Shown here piece after piece: positions 1-8,651 of a stretch of DNA of 64,000 nucleotides; position 1 is the first letter of the stretch, and each line of letters begins with the position of its first letter. The stretch is from contig JANQID010000052.1 in NCBI GenBank assembly GCA_028282325.1, forward strand, positions 90,968 to 154,967. Direction: 5' to 3'. The notes under the pieces are model-generated. The model had not been told where the DNA came from. It saw nothing but the letters and a program-made list of their open reading frames with translations, and did no database searches. The position numbers were made by a program, and so were the translations under genes. Source of the stretch: Chloroflexaceae bacterium (GTDB lineage: Bacteria > Chloroflexota > Chloroflexia > Chloroflexales > Chloroflexaceae).

Positions 1-619
1 GGATGTCCGCCGTGCTCCACCAGAGCCTGGCAAACAGCATGGCGTTTCGGTCGTGGGCAAACCTGTACTGTCGCCCTTACAGCTTTTCTGCGCCTGATAC
101 GCTAGAGTAAATTGTGTGGCAGGATGTTTCTGGCCAAGACCCGCACTATCGTAGTCGAACCCTCTACTATGCCATCTACATAAAATTTGTTGCAATATGA
201 TCGTAATTGCCGACGCGAATCGTTTAGCCATGTCGAAAGCAACCAGGTAGCGCTCACGTCGTTTATCGGCGGTAATCTCATCTGAGAATCTATAATGAAG
301 CTCTCAAACTCCCTCTTAAGACTGGCTAACTATCTGGTCCAGATGTAGATGATAGGTTTGCTTGCTCTGTAAGTTGAAGGTTGCTCTATGGGTAATGGTT
401 TTATTTATACTAAGGTAAGAGCAATGTACTACGAAAAAGTCATTTGAGCAGATCGAAGGCGGATAGCATTTACTTCTTGCTATCTTCAAGCGAACGAGTG
501 AACTAATGTTAATGTAGTTACTAGACACATGAAAGCGTTTGTCATTGTATCTTGCTACGCTCTTTATGGTGGGTATCGGTCGGAATCGCACACTGACAAA
601 GTGCAGAAGAGGTTCAGCT
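1..619. other. Left-edge stretch without a convincing gene
   Basis: No complete gene is supported here. Frame 3 is open from the window edge to a TAA at 108-110. The same frame is open again to a TGA at 198-200, where the peptide around WQDVSGQDPHYRSR faintly resembles the C-terminal VSGR region of bacterial sugar transferases. This could be the decayed tail of a polysaccharide gene lying to the left, but the match is weak. The rest (about 200-600) is A/T-rich and is probably the upstream region of the operon starting at 620. No strong promoter could be fixed by eye. Confidence 0.3.
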
Positions 620-1396
620 ATGGCGGCAACAAGCATTGAACATAATCAGCGCGATGAGCAATCTTCCGCAGATCAAGGAACGCTTGATGAGAAGACTTTG
701 CAAATGATTGAGATATTCGCCGAACGTCGTTTCCAAAGCTTCCAGGCGAACCAGCGCATCCGCTTTCATTTGACGATTTGGATCATTCGCACCAAGATTA
801 TCCAGAACTTGAAGCGAGCGCTTGATATACTCATAGCCTCTGGTGCAATCGTTGCTTCTTCTCCAATTATGGGGATAACCGCAGTTGCGATCAAGCTTAA
901 CTCCCCTGGCCCTGTGATATTTCGCCAGACCAGAGTCGGCAAATGGGGATCAACCTTCCAATGCTATAAGTTTCGTTCTATGTATACTGATGCAGAGCAA
1001 CGGTTGAAAGGACTTATGGCGCATAATGAAGCCGACGGCCCAGTGTTCAAAATGAAGCACGATCCACGTATTACCCGCGTGGGAAGGATCATTCGCAAGC
1101 TGAGCATCGATGAGTTACCGCAACTCTTCAACGTGTTGAAGGGTGAGATGAGTCTGGTGGGACCACGTCCGGCGCTGCCCCACGAGGTCGCAACGTACAG
1201 CTTTGATGAACGCCAACGCCTCAACGCTATCCCTGGCATCACTGGATTGCAGCAAGTTTCCGGGCGAAGCGATATAGACTTTAAACGCTGGGTTGAGCTT
1301 GATGTGCAATACATCTCAGAGCAGAGTCTGTGGAAGGATATTGAGATCCTTTTCAAGACTATTCCCGCAGTCTTGTTTAGCAAAGGCGCATATTGA
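620..1396 (+). CDS. Exopolysaccharide priming sugar transferase (bacterial sugar transferase family)
   Basis: Transfers a sugar phosphate from a nucleotide sugar to undecaprenyl phosphate at the cytoplasmic membrane, the first step of exopolysaccharide repeat-unit assembly (WcaJ/ExoY/PglC monotopic family). The 258-residue protein has a short variable N-terminus, one hydrophobic segment just after the ALDIL motif, the FRQTRVG and YKFRSM motifs, an intact catalytic Asp-Glu pair in SIDELPQLFN, and the MSLVGPRPA and QVSGRSD signatures. The ATG at 620 is chosen because AGAAGAGG lies just upstream; a TTG at 539 in the same frame is less likely. It is short for the family because it lacks the multi-span CoA-binding N-terminus, so it is a minimal PglC-like enzyme. 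It is the first gene of the operon that continues with a GT26-STAS fusion. Confidence 0.9.
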   Translation: MAATSIEHNQRDEQSSADQGTLDEKTLQMIEIFAERRFQSFQANQRIRFHLTIWIIRTKIIQNLKRALDILIASGAIVASSPIMGITAVAIKLNSPGPVIFRQTRVGKWGSTFQCYKFRSMYTDAEQRLKGLMAHNEADGPVFKMKHDPRITRVGRIIRKLSIDELPQLFNVLKGEMSLVGPRPALPHEVATYSFDERQRLNAIPGITGLQQVSGRSDIDFKRWVELDVQYISEQSLWKDIEILFKTIPAVLFSKGAY

Positions 1397-1495
1397 ACCG
1401 GTCTCCAGGATCGATGTGAGCTAATCCATAAGCTGTTATCGTTCCAATTGTATTGGCAGCAGGGTAACGGCATGTTTTGAGGAGGGATAGCGCAT

Positions 1496-2953
1496 ATGCG
1501 AAAGCTGCTCATTGTTCTGGGCGTTCCCATCGATGATCTGATTATAGACGAGGCTCTTAACCGCATCGAGAGCTTCATTGCCGTGGGTCGCGCTACAAAG
1601 AAATGTCATCAAATTGCAACCATTAATGCAGACTTTGTTGTAAACTCACTCTATGATCCTGATCTTCGCCGAATTCTTCAGCAGGCGGATATGGCAACAG
1701 CTGATGGCATGCCGCTGGTATGGGGAGCAAGATTGCTAGGGGTTCATCTCGAAGATCGCGTTACTGGCGCGGATCTTGTGCCGGCGTTGGCTGAACGTTC
1801 CGCCCAAAAGGGATTTTCAATTTATCTGTTGGGAGCGAAGCCAGGAGTCGCCGCTCGGGCAGCCGAAGTGTTACGTGATCGCTACCCGGGAGTCAATATC
1901 GTCGGTGTCGTATCTCCGCCATATGGGCCGATCCGTGAAATGGATCGCTCTATAATTAACGACATTAAAGCGGCTCGCCCGGACATTCTAATGGTTGCGC
2001 TTGGCAACCCGAAACAAGAAAAATGGATTGATATGTACGCGCCGGAATTAAACGTTCCGGTATGCCTTGGCATTGGCGGTACGCTTGATTTTATTGCCGG
2101 CGTGACAAAGCGTGCGCCTGTATGGATGCAGAGGAGCGGCGTAGAGTGGATATATCGGCTGATGCAAGAACCACGGCGCCTCTGGAAACGCTACGTCCAA
2201 GATCTATTCTACTTTAGCTCATTTTTTGTTCGGCAGTGGTGGTCGATGCGTCAGGGATATCAAACAACGACATTGATTCCTTCATCCGATGCAGTGATGA
2301 TGATCGATCAAACCGCTATTATGAATATCCAGGGACGGTTGGATGTTCGAAACTATGCGACGTTTATGGCCAGAGCAGAACAAGCGCTCGCTCTGAGTCC
2401 TTTCATCATTGTGAATCTTGCCAACACAGCATTTCTGGATAGTTCGGCGATGGGGGCGCTAGTTACCCTGGCCAATCGGGCACGAGGAAATGGGGGCGAT
2501 CTCTGGCTGGTGAATGTACCGAAACACATCGCGGATATTCTGTCGATTATCAAGCTCGATCAATTCTTCGATATGCTGGATGATGTGGAGTCTGCGCTCC
2601 AGATCCGGCGGACAAGAGAAACTCTAGCAGCGCCAAAAGAAAGCGATACTGATGAATGGCAGGTGGTGAAGGCTCCGCGCATCGTTGATGGATCGCTTGA
2701 AACGGTGGTGATAAACAACCATATTCCTGATCCACTGACGGATGCGCGTTTAATCATTGACTTGAGTGATACCATTATTATGTCGCAAGATGGCATTAAT
2801 TCGCTGCTTCGGCTTGATCAGAAAATGCGTGTTAACAAGGGTCAATTGCGCATTGCGGGTTGCTCTGGAGATGTTTTACAGAGTTTTCAATCTATGCACC
2901 TCGATACTGTTCTAACAATCTGCCAAGATGTGGAAACCGCAGCTACATCATAA
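1496..2953 (+). CDS. WecG/TagA/CpsF glycosyltransferase fused to two STAS domains
   Basis: Residues 1-245 are a complete GT26 (WecG/TagA/CpsF) transferase, which adds the second sugar to an undecaprenyl-diphosphate-linked sugar. Visible motifs are TADGMPLVW (Asp70), LGNPKQEKW, GIGGTLDFIAG and the RLMQEPRR tail. Such enzymes normally end near residue 250. Here residues 265-370 form a STAS domain with a typical phosphosite loop, FLDSSAMG (Ser316/Ser317). Residues 400-482 form a second STAS-like domain whose loop reads MSQDGINS, with Asp432 where the phosphoserine would be. GGAGGG precedes the ATG. Downstream genes encode the phosphatase and kinase that act on STAS proteins, so the fusion probably makes the transferase a target of partner switching (inference). 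Domain assignment is firm; the regulatory role is a proposal. Confidence 0.88.
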   Translation: MRKLLIVLGVPIDDLIIDEALNRIESFIAVGRATKKCHQIATINADFVVNSLYDPDLRRILQQADMATADGMPLVWGARLLGVHLEDRVTGADLVPALAERSAQKGFSIYLLGAKPGVAARAAEVLRDRYPGVNIVGVVSPPYGPIREMDRSIINDIKAARPDILMVALGNPKQEKWIDMYAPELNVPVCLGIGGTLDFIAGVTKRAPVWMQRSGVEWIYRLMQEPRRLWKRYVQDLFYFSSFFVRQWWSMRQGYQTTTLIPSSDAVMMIDQTAIMNIQGRLDVRNYATFMARAEQALALSPFIIVNLANTAFLDSSAMGALVTLANRARGNGGDLWLVNVPKHIADILSIIKLDQFFDMLDDVESALQIRRTRETLAAPKESDTDEWQVVKAPRIVDGSLETVVINNHIPDPLTDARLIIDLSDTIIMSQDGINSLLRLDQKMRVNKGQLRIAGCSGDVLQSFQSMHLDTVLTICQDVETAATS

Positions 2954-2967
2954 GGATATATGAAGCG

Positions 2968-4686
2968 ATGCAAGTTTTATTGCTGGCAACTGGTGAAAAT
3001 GAGCATCTGGCCCCGCTTACTACAAAACGACCGTCTCCTATGGTGGCGGTTGTTGATCGTCCAGTTATGGCCATTGCTATAGAAAACTTGGTTCGTGCGG
3101 GCATTAAACGGGTTCTGGTCAGCCTCTACAATCAAGGCAGCAGTGTTGTATCATATTTTGGGGATGGTCGACGTTGGGGAATAAAAATTGAATATTTGCC
3201 TCAGAACCAGTTGTGGGGATCGGCAGGCATACTCAAATGGATTGCCCGACGTTTGCAGGAGTCAGTACTGGTGTTGCCTGCAGATGCCATCATTGATCTC
3301 GACGCGAGTATGGCAATGAAAGCGCACCATGCCGGCGGCAGCGGTATGACGTTGGTTCTCCATCAACCACAACACAAACACGAGGAACGGCTGGTCAACC
3401 TGGATGCACACAATAAGATCTGCGCTATTGGCGAGGAGACATCAACCGATACAACACTTGCCAACTTTACGGGAGCATTTATTTTTGATCCCGGCATGCT
3501 TGAATACATTCCGGCGAATACCGAATATAATGTTTATGAGGATCTCTTGCCACAGTTGCTCAGTTCGGGCGTAGAAGTTACTGGTTATATGATGCCAGGG
3601 TACTGGAACGCACTCAGTACTTTCAATGACTACCAGTCTGCGCAAGTAACATATTTGCGGAACGCACGGGCGCAGAGCGATAATTCAGACGAGCAAGCGA
3701 GCGATATAAAACTCCTGCGCTACACATTAATGAATCAGGCGCGTCAGATCGCTCCTGGCGTATGGGTCGGTGCAAATAGCTATATTCATCCTGATGCTCG
3801 GATTGCATCTCCGATCTATATTGGCAGCAATTGCTCAATTGGAGGCAATGTAGAATTAGGCCCAGAAGCTGTTATTGGATCAGGAGTTATCATTGACAGC
3901 GGAGCGACCGTCCAGTACAGTACAATTTTGGAACATACGTACGTTGGCCAGTTTGTAAACGTTGACTCCCGGATAGTGGAACAAACAATGATCATTGATC
4001 CTGCCACTTCCAGCACAACCAATACTGTCGATCCGTTTCTCCTTTCAGAGACGACACGCACTGAAACAACTCGTCAAGCGTGGCTTTCCGTACTAGTAGC
4101 TGCGTTTCTTTTGTTCCTGTCGCTTCCGTTAACCATACCAATCAGCTTACTGCTTTTTGTTGCGGCGCGCGGTCAAGTATTTAGTCGTACTCCCCATATC
4201 CATAGCCGACGAATTGGTCAGCCACCTTCCGCAACACATACTAATCCGGAATCCTTTGATTTGTTGCGCTTTTCAACCCAGCGTCGTGATGGTTCCCTGA
4301 GTCGGCTAGGAAGCTGGCTGTGTAAGCGGGAGATTGATCGAATACCAACGCTTTGGAATGTCGTTCGCGGGGATATCGGTTTAGTAGGAGTCAAGCCGCT
4401 CACACTAGAAGAAGCTGCTAATCTGACGGACGATTGGCAGTTGCGTCGTTATACGTGTCCCGCTGGTTTTACGGGTCTTTGGTATACACAGGCTGATGCC
4501 GATAGCAATCTGGAGACCATCCTGATCACGGACGCTTATTACGCAGCGACCCGAAGTTGGTTAGAGGACTTACGCATTTTGATCCGAACGCCTATGGTAT
4601 GGCTCCGACGTACACGTTCTTCCCAGGCATCTGACCATCAGCTTTCGTCATCCAAGGAACAGGTTGATGAAGTACATATAGCATAG
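2968..4686 (+). CDS. Fusion of nucleotidyltransferase-like, hexapeptide-repeat and degenerate sugar-transferase domains
   Basis: A 572-residue three-part protein. Residues 1-235 resemble sugar-phosphate nucleotidyltransferases (KRPSPMVAVVDRPVM, LPADAIIDLD), but the usual GxGTR nucleotide loop is replaced by GENEH. About residues 255-345 are a left-handed beta-helix with IYIGSNCSIGG-type hexapeptides. After a hydrophobic segment near residues 370-400 the C-terminus resembles the priming sugar transferase at 620 (NVVRGDIGLVG, CPAGFTGLW). The catalytic DE pair of that family reads DR in REIDRIPTL and VGPRP reads VGVKP, so this domain may be inactive or regulatory. The ATG at 2968, preceded by AAGGA, is preferred over a TTG at 2860 that overlaps the previous gene. 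A polysaccharide role is inferred from the operon; substrate unknown. Confidence 0.75.
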   Translation: MQVLLLATGENEHLAPLTTKRPSPMVAVVDRPVMAIAIENLVRAGIKRVLVSLYNQGSSVVSYFGDGRRWGIKIEYLPQNQLWGSAGILKWIARRLQESVLVLPADAIIDLDASMAMKAHHAGGSGMTLVLHQPQHKHEERLVNLDAHNKICAIGEETSTDTTLANFTGAFIFDPGMLEYIPANTEYNVYEDLLPQLLSSGVEVTGYMMPGYWNALSTFNDYQSAQVTYLRNARAQSDNSDEQASDIKLLRYTLMNQARQIAPGVWVGANSYIHPDARIASPIYIGSNCSIGGNVELGPEAVIGSGVIIDSGATVQYSTILEHTYVGQFVNVDSRIVEQTMIIDPATSSTTNTVDPFLLSETTRTETTRQAWLSVLVAAFLLFLSLPLTIPISLLLFVAARGQVFSRTPHIHSRRIGQPPSATHTNPESFDLLRFSTQRRDGSLSRLGSWLCKREIDRIPTLWNVVRGDIGLVGVKPLTLEEAANLTDDWQLRRYTCPAGFTGLWYTQADADSNLETILITDAYYAATRSWLEDLRILIRTPMVWLRRTRSSQASDHQLSSSKEQVDEVHIA

Positions 4687-4725
4687 GTCGTTCGTTAAGA
4701 TGTGGATCTAAGGAGTAATAGATTT

Positions 4726-5064
4726 ATGGATCTGACAATCCGTTCGGAAGGTAACGTGACCATCCTTGAGATTTCTGGCCGGTTTGACAACCGTACCGCG
4801 CCAGCGGTCGCCGAAGAGTTGGAAAAAGTGACTCGGACTGAACCAGCGCGGCTTGTCGTGAATATGACAAACGTTTCATTTGTTGACTCCACGGCGCTGG
4901 CAACGTTGGTACAGGGACTCAAACGCTGCCGACAACGTCGGGGTGAGCTCTATCTGTGTGGTTTGCAAAATCAGGTCTACATGATTTTTGAGTTGACTCG
5001 CCTTGACAAGGCTTTCACTATCTTTCCCGATGAGGCAAACGCTCTGCAGGCATTTGAGAACTAA
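4726..5064 (+). CDS. STAS-domain anti-sigma factor antagonist (SpoIIAA/RsbV type)
   Basis: A 112-residue single STAS domain. In the SpoIIAA/RsbV family this protein binds the RsbW kinase when unphosphorylated, releasing the kinase's client, and is switched off by phosphorylation of a Ser/Thr in the loop after strand 3. That loop here is SFVDSTALATL (Ser55/Thr56), so the site is present. The ATG at 4726 has AAGGAG ten bases upstream; a GTG at 4702 lies upstream of that Shine-Dalgarno and is unlikely. It sits between the glycosyltransferase fusions and the SpoIIE phosphatase, and its kinase partner is encoded two genes later. Confidence 0.93.
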   Translation: MDLTIRSEGNVTILEISGRFDNRTAPAVAEELEKVTRTEPARLVVNMTNVSFVDSTALATLVQGLKRCRQRRGELYLCGLQNQVYMIFELTRLDKAFTIFPDEANALQAFEN

Positions 5065-5070
5065 GCGACA

Positions 5071-6609
5071 ATGGCTGATATCCTTTCAATGCTCGTGAAC
5101 TCCCAGCATGATCGATTCGATGATATTGCCGAGTCGTGGCTTGCGATGGGAGCTACGTCATTCAGTATCTGGGAAAATAATCAGATGTTGGCGCATTGGC
5201 CCCAACATCATCAGATTCAACCTGGTGAGCTAGTTGCCCCCATTGTCGCTGGCGATGCAATCCTCGGCGAACTGCATGTGACGGGTCTGGCAGATCCGGC
5301 TTCGGTTATGCGACTCAAAGCCGAAGCGGGTATAATTTCATATGTGAGCCAGTTAGAATATGATCTGGATATGATGACGTCCGAGTTAGTTCAGCATCAA
5401 GATCAACTACTGGCTATCTATAAGCTTACTCGCTCGATGCATAGCCAGATGACTATCGATGCTATGCTGAACTTCTCCTTACTTGAGGCGCTTCGTATGA
5501 TCGGAGCGCAGAGCGGGTTTGCCGCGATTGTGCCGACCAATCAGGAAGCGCTGCTGGTGCAATATCCTGAAGGTATTCTTGACGAGGCAGCGCTCTGGCG
5601 CTACTTCTGGCAAATGCATACTCGTGATCGAGAATTTGTCTTGATTTCGATGCATGAGCAAGACAAACTGTTGCTTCCGCCAGGCGTTTCCAACGTTTTG
5701 TTTATCCCAATCAATATTCGGAATACAGTCGCAGCGGGAGTAGGATTCCTGAACAAGCCGGAGGAAGATTTCAGCGCCCCCGACATCAAATTAGCGCGTG
5801 CTATCGCATCACAGGTGAGTGCTCAAATCGAAATGTTCCTCCTTTATCATGAAACATTTGAGCAGGCTAAGCTGCAATCTGAAATGGATCTCGCGCGTCG
5901 CGTCCAACTCAATCTATTGCCGCAGCATTTGCCAATGGTGACTGGTCTCGATCTCTATGCCACCACACGCCCGGCTTTCAAAGTGGGCGGAGATTTCTAT
6001 GATGTCATCGCCAACGAGCAACGTCCGTTCTTCTTTTCGGTCGGCGATATCACAGGCAAAGGTCTCTCAGCGGCCCTGCTTATGACGATGGCTCTTTCGG
6101 CAATTCGTGCAAAAGCGAGCTTTATGCCCAACCCAACGCCTGAAACGATTATGCGGCAGTCAAATGAAGACCTGTACAATAACTTCACGCAGTTGGGGGT
6201 TTTCGCTACGGTGTTTATTGGTCAGTACCTTCCTGAACAACAGCAAATGGTTTTCGCGAATGCTGGTCATTCGCCTGTCATCTACAGGCCGTACAATACA
6301 CACGCACGTTTACTCAAGGCTGCTAGTACGGCCATTGGAATATTACCGGATATCTTCTGTACGAACGAGAATATTGTGTTTCGTCCTGGGGATATATTGG
6401 TGGTCGCAACAGATGGATTCAGCGAGGCGTGCAACCAACAAGAAAGCATGTTCGGCTATGATCGGATGCTTGACCTCATCGATGAGAAAGCAGACCGGTC
6501 AGCACAAGAGATCGCAGAGGCGTTGTTTTCAGCTGTAGAGCAGTTTCGCGAGAACCACCCCCAGGAAGATGATCAGACATTGATTGTACTCAAAGGAGTG
6601 GCAGCGTGA
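5071..6609 (+). CDS. GAF-SpoIIE serine phosphatase (RsbU/RsbP-like)
   Basis: A 512-residue PP2C-type phosphatase expected to dephosphorylate STAS proteins and so activate the partner switch. Residues about 105-260 form a GAF-like sensor (from QLLAIYKLTRSMHS to LARAIASQVSAQI). A short helical linker (EMDLARRVQLNLLPQHLP) leads into the SpoIIE domain, about 275-510. All metal-binding motifs are visible: VGGDFYD, GDITGKG, ATDGFSE and EDDQTLIV. The N-terminal 100 residues match no family I recognise. It begins six bases after the STAS gene and overlaps the next gene by GTGA, indicating translational coupling. No membrane segment is seen, so the signal sensed is probably cytoplasmic. Confidence 0.92.
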   Translation: MADILSMLVNSQHDRFDDIAESWLAMGATSFSIWENNQMLAHWPQHHQIQPGELVAPIVAGDAILGELHVTGLADPASVMRLKAEAGIISYVSQLEYDLDMMTSELVQHQDQLLAIYKLTRSMHSQMTIDAMLNFSLLEALRMIGAQSGFAAIVPTNQEALLVQYPEGILDEAALWRYFWQMHTRDREFVLISMHEQDKLLLPPGVSNVLFIPINIRNTVAAGVGFLNKPEEDFSAPDIKLARAIASQVSAQIEMFLLYHETFEQAKLQSEMDLARRVQLNLLPQHLPMVTGLDLYATTRPAFKVGGDFYDVIANEQRPFFFSVGDITGKGLSAALLMTMALSAIRAKASFMPNPTPETIMRQSNEDLYNNFTQLGVFATVFIGQYLPEQQQMVFANAGHSPVIYRPYNTHARLLKAASTAIGILPDIFCTNENIVFRPGDILVVATDGFSEACNQQESMFGYDRMLDLIDEKADRSAQEIAEALFSAVEQFRENHPQEDDQTLIVLKGVAA

Positions 6610-7034
6610 AACAACGCCAATCGGACATCATACGGCTAGAATTGCCGGCAACGTACACGTATTTACCGCTGTTGAGCGCATGTATTGCCGAAATGATCGA
6701 GCAAATTGACTCGGTCAACGATCGAAACGTTGTAGCATATAACATTCAGCTGTCAGCTCACGAAGTGTGCGCGAATATCGTCGATCACGCCTATGAACAT
6801 CAGGATGGCAAGTTCTTCGAGGTCACGCTTACATTGTCGTTTGAAGCACGCAGTCTGGTAATTGAGATGCACGATACGGGGGACGCATTTAATCTTGCCA
6901 GTGTACCGAAGCCTGATCTGGATGAAGTTCATGAGCATGGGTATGGGTTGTTTCTTGTTCACAGTTTGATGGATGAGGTTGTCTATCAATCACAACCGGA
7001 TGGGAACCACTGGCGTCTGGTTAAGTATCTATAA
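6606..7034 (+). CDS. RsbW-like anti-sigma factor serine kinase (HATPase_c_2)
   Basis: A 142-residue GHKL ATPase of the RsbW/SpoIIAB type, which phosphorylates STAS proteins and sequesters a client such as a sigma factor. The N-box (AHEVCANIVDHAY), the G1 box (IEMHDTGDAF) and the G2 region (HGYGLFLVHSLMDEV) are intact. It starts with GTG overlapping the phosphatase stop. No sigma-factor gene is found nearby, so its client is either elsewhere or, in this operon, the STAS-bearing glycosyltransferase itself (inference). Confidence 0.9.
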   Translation: MKQRQSDIIRLELPATYTYLPLLSACIAEMIEQIDSVNDRNVVAYNIQLSAHEVCANIVDHAYEHQDGKFFEVTLTLSFEARSLVIEMHDTGDAFNLASVPKPDLDEVHEHGYGLFLVHSLMDEVVYQSQPDGNHWRLVKYL

Positions 7035-7054
7035 GACACCAAGGATACACTATT

Positions 7055-7486
7055 ATGGCAACGATACTTATCGTCGATGACTATTCGCCTATTCAACGTT
7101 TGATGAGCTTTATTCTCCGGCAGGAGCATTACGAGGTCATAATTGCCTCAAACGGTCAGCAGGCGCTTGAAAAAATGTTTACAACGCCAGTAGATCTCAT
7201 CATTACGGACTGGTGTATGCCAAATATGGATGGCTATACATTGTTGAAACATATACGAACTGACGGTCGATTGAGTCATATACCGATTATTATTCTGACA
7301 GCGAGCGGTGACGATCGTGACCGCCGGCGTGCATGCGAAGCTGGCGCAAGTCATTTTCTTACCAAGCCGGTCGAGTCTGAGGAAATCCTGCATATTGTAA
7401 ACCAGTTGTTGATACAACGCCATAATGATGTAAAAGAGGAAAGTGTCGTTCGTCAACCATCTCTTGCATATATGCCTGCCGCGTAA
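7055..7486 (+). CDS. Single-domain response regulator (CheY-like receiver)
   Basis: A 143-residue receiver domain with Asp8/Asp9, phospho-acceptor Asp52 (ITDWCMPNMDG), Thr82 and Lys104 (FLTKPVE) all in place, followed by about 20 variable residues and no output domain. It begins 20 bases after the RsbW-like gene and closes the signalling block. Its likely job is to deliver a phosphorelay signal to the SpoIIE phosphatase or kinase by protein contact (inference). No cognate histidine kinase is adjacent; the hybrid kinase at 41999-46051 is far away. Confidence 0.93.
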   Translation: MATILIVDDYSPIQRLMSFILRQEHYEVIIASNGQQALEKMFTTPVDLIITDWCMPNMDGYTLLKHIRTDGRLSHIPIIILTASGDDRDRRRACEAGASHFLTKPVESEEILHIVNQLLIQRHNDVKEESVVRQPSLAYMPAA

Positions 7487-7635
7487 GAAGGAGGGCTGAT
7501 TCCAGTCCAGAGATGACGCACGATCCTGGCATTTGTGATGTTTTGGAGTATCGCTGAGATAATCTGCAATATGTGCTGAGTGATACCTATCACAAAACCT
7601 TTCCCCACATATCACCATATTGTATACGAACAGAG

Positions 7636-7655
7636 GCCGCTGTATCATCAGCGGC
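7636..7655 (+). terminator. Hairpin after the signalling operon
   Basis: GCCGCTG and CAGCGGC form a perfect 7-bp stem around a TATCAT loop, 150 bases after the receiver gene. There is no clear T-run after it, so intrinsic termination is plausible but unproven. The rest of the gap 7487-7786 shows nothing else recognisable. Confidence 0.4.
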
Positions 7656-7786
7656 ACTATGTTTGCCCCGAAGCATATATAACTGAATATCTATTTCCAA
7701 TGAAGCTGAATTTGTCTGTTGATTACTGCCTATTCTTGGGCGTTCCGTGTGTTGCCTGACGAATATTGAAAGGACAAGAAAGTGGT

Positions 7787-8569
7787 ATGAAAGCTGTTAT
7801 TCTCGCAGGAGGGCATGGTACGCGGATCAGTGAAGAGAGCAACATTCGTCCGAAGCCGATGGTAGAGATTGGCGGCAAACCCATTCTCTGGCATATCATG
7901 AAGATTTACTCGGCGCATGGAATTAATGATTTCGTCGTTTGCTGCGGCTACAAAGCCTATGTTATCAAGGAATATTTCTCGAATTATTTCTTGCATACCG
8001 CTGATGTGACCTTCGATATGCGTTATAACTCTATGCAAGTTCATCATGCTAGCACAGATCCCTGGAAGGTGACTCTAGTTGATACAGGCGAGAATACGAT
8101 GACGGGCGGTCGCCTGAAGCGAGTCAAGGAATACCTCAGTAACGAGACGTTCTGTATGACCTATGGCGATGGCGTTAGCGATGTGGATATTACTCGGCAG
8201 CTTGAATATCATCGCGAGCAGGGAGTCTTGGCAACTTTAACCGCTGTTCAGCCGCCAGGGCGTTTTGGCGCATTTGTGTTGGGTGAGGATCAGGCTCGTA
8301 TCTCTTCCTTCAAAGAAAAGCCTCAGGGAGACGGCGAAGGCGCCTGGATCAATGGCGGTTTCTTTGTTCTTGAACCTCAAGTGCTTGATTATATCGAAGG
8401 CGATACTACGGTGTGGGAGCGTGAGCCATTAGAGCAACTCGCACACAATGACCAACTCACGGCATATCGGCACACCGGATTCTGGCAACCAATGGATACC
8501 CTACGCGACAAGAATTTTCTGGAGGGATTGTGGCAGCAAGGCAATCCTCCCTGGAAGGTTTGGGAATAG
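7787..8569 (+). CDS. rfbF: Glucose-1-phosphate cytidylyltransferase
   Basis: Forms CDP-glucose from CTP and glucose 1-phosphate, the entry to CDP-deoxysugar and related surface sugars. The 260-residue length fits RfbF. The signature [10 protein letters not shown] with [19 protein letters not shown] is characteristic of this branch of nucleotidyltransferases, and [10 protein letters not shown] marks the metal site. The ATG at 7787 is the start matching family members; a TTG at 7766 upstream in frame is not needed. It heads a four-gene cassette. No canonical CDP-glucose 4,6-dehydratase (RfbG) is adjacent, so the pathway beyond CDP-glucose is not the standard one or is completed elsewhere. Confidence 0.92.
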   Translation: MKAVILAGGHGTRISEESNIRPKPMVEIGGKPILWHIMKIYSAHGINDFVVCCGYKAYVIKEYFSNYFLHTADVTFDMRYNSMQVHHASTDPWKVTLVDTGENTMTGGRLKRVKEYLSNETFCMTYGDGVSDVDITRQLEYHREQGVLATLTAVQPPGRFGAFVLGEDQARISSFKEKPQGDGEGAWINGGFFVLEPQVLDYIEGDTTVWEREPLEQLAHNDQLTAYRHTGFWQPMDTLRDKNFLEGLWQQGNPPWKVWE

Positions 8570-8651
8570 AATCACGCTTATGCTGTGTGGTACGTTTCTG
8601 AGGCCAAATTCTATGCTTTGGCGAGCAGCATACCATTAAGGAATAGCTTAT

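Noticed and set aside
1..200. Possible sugar-transferase tail at the left edge
   Set aside because: Only a faint VSG-type resemblance across an in-frame TAA; too weak to call a gene or pseudogene.
316..636. 106-codon minus-strand frame over the upstream region of the first gene
   Set aside because: No ribosome-binding site or family resemblance; composition is not protein-like and it overlaps the start of the sugar transferase.
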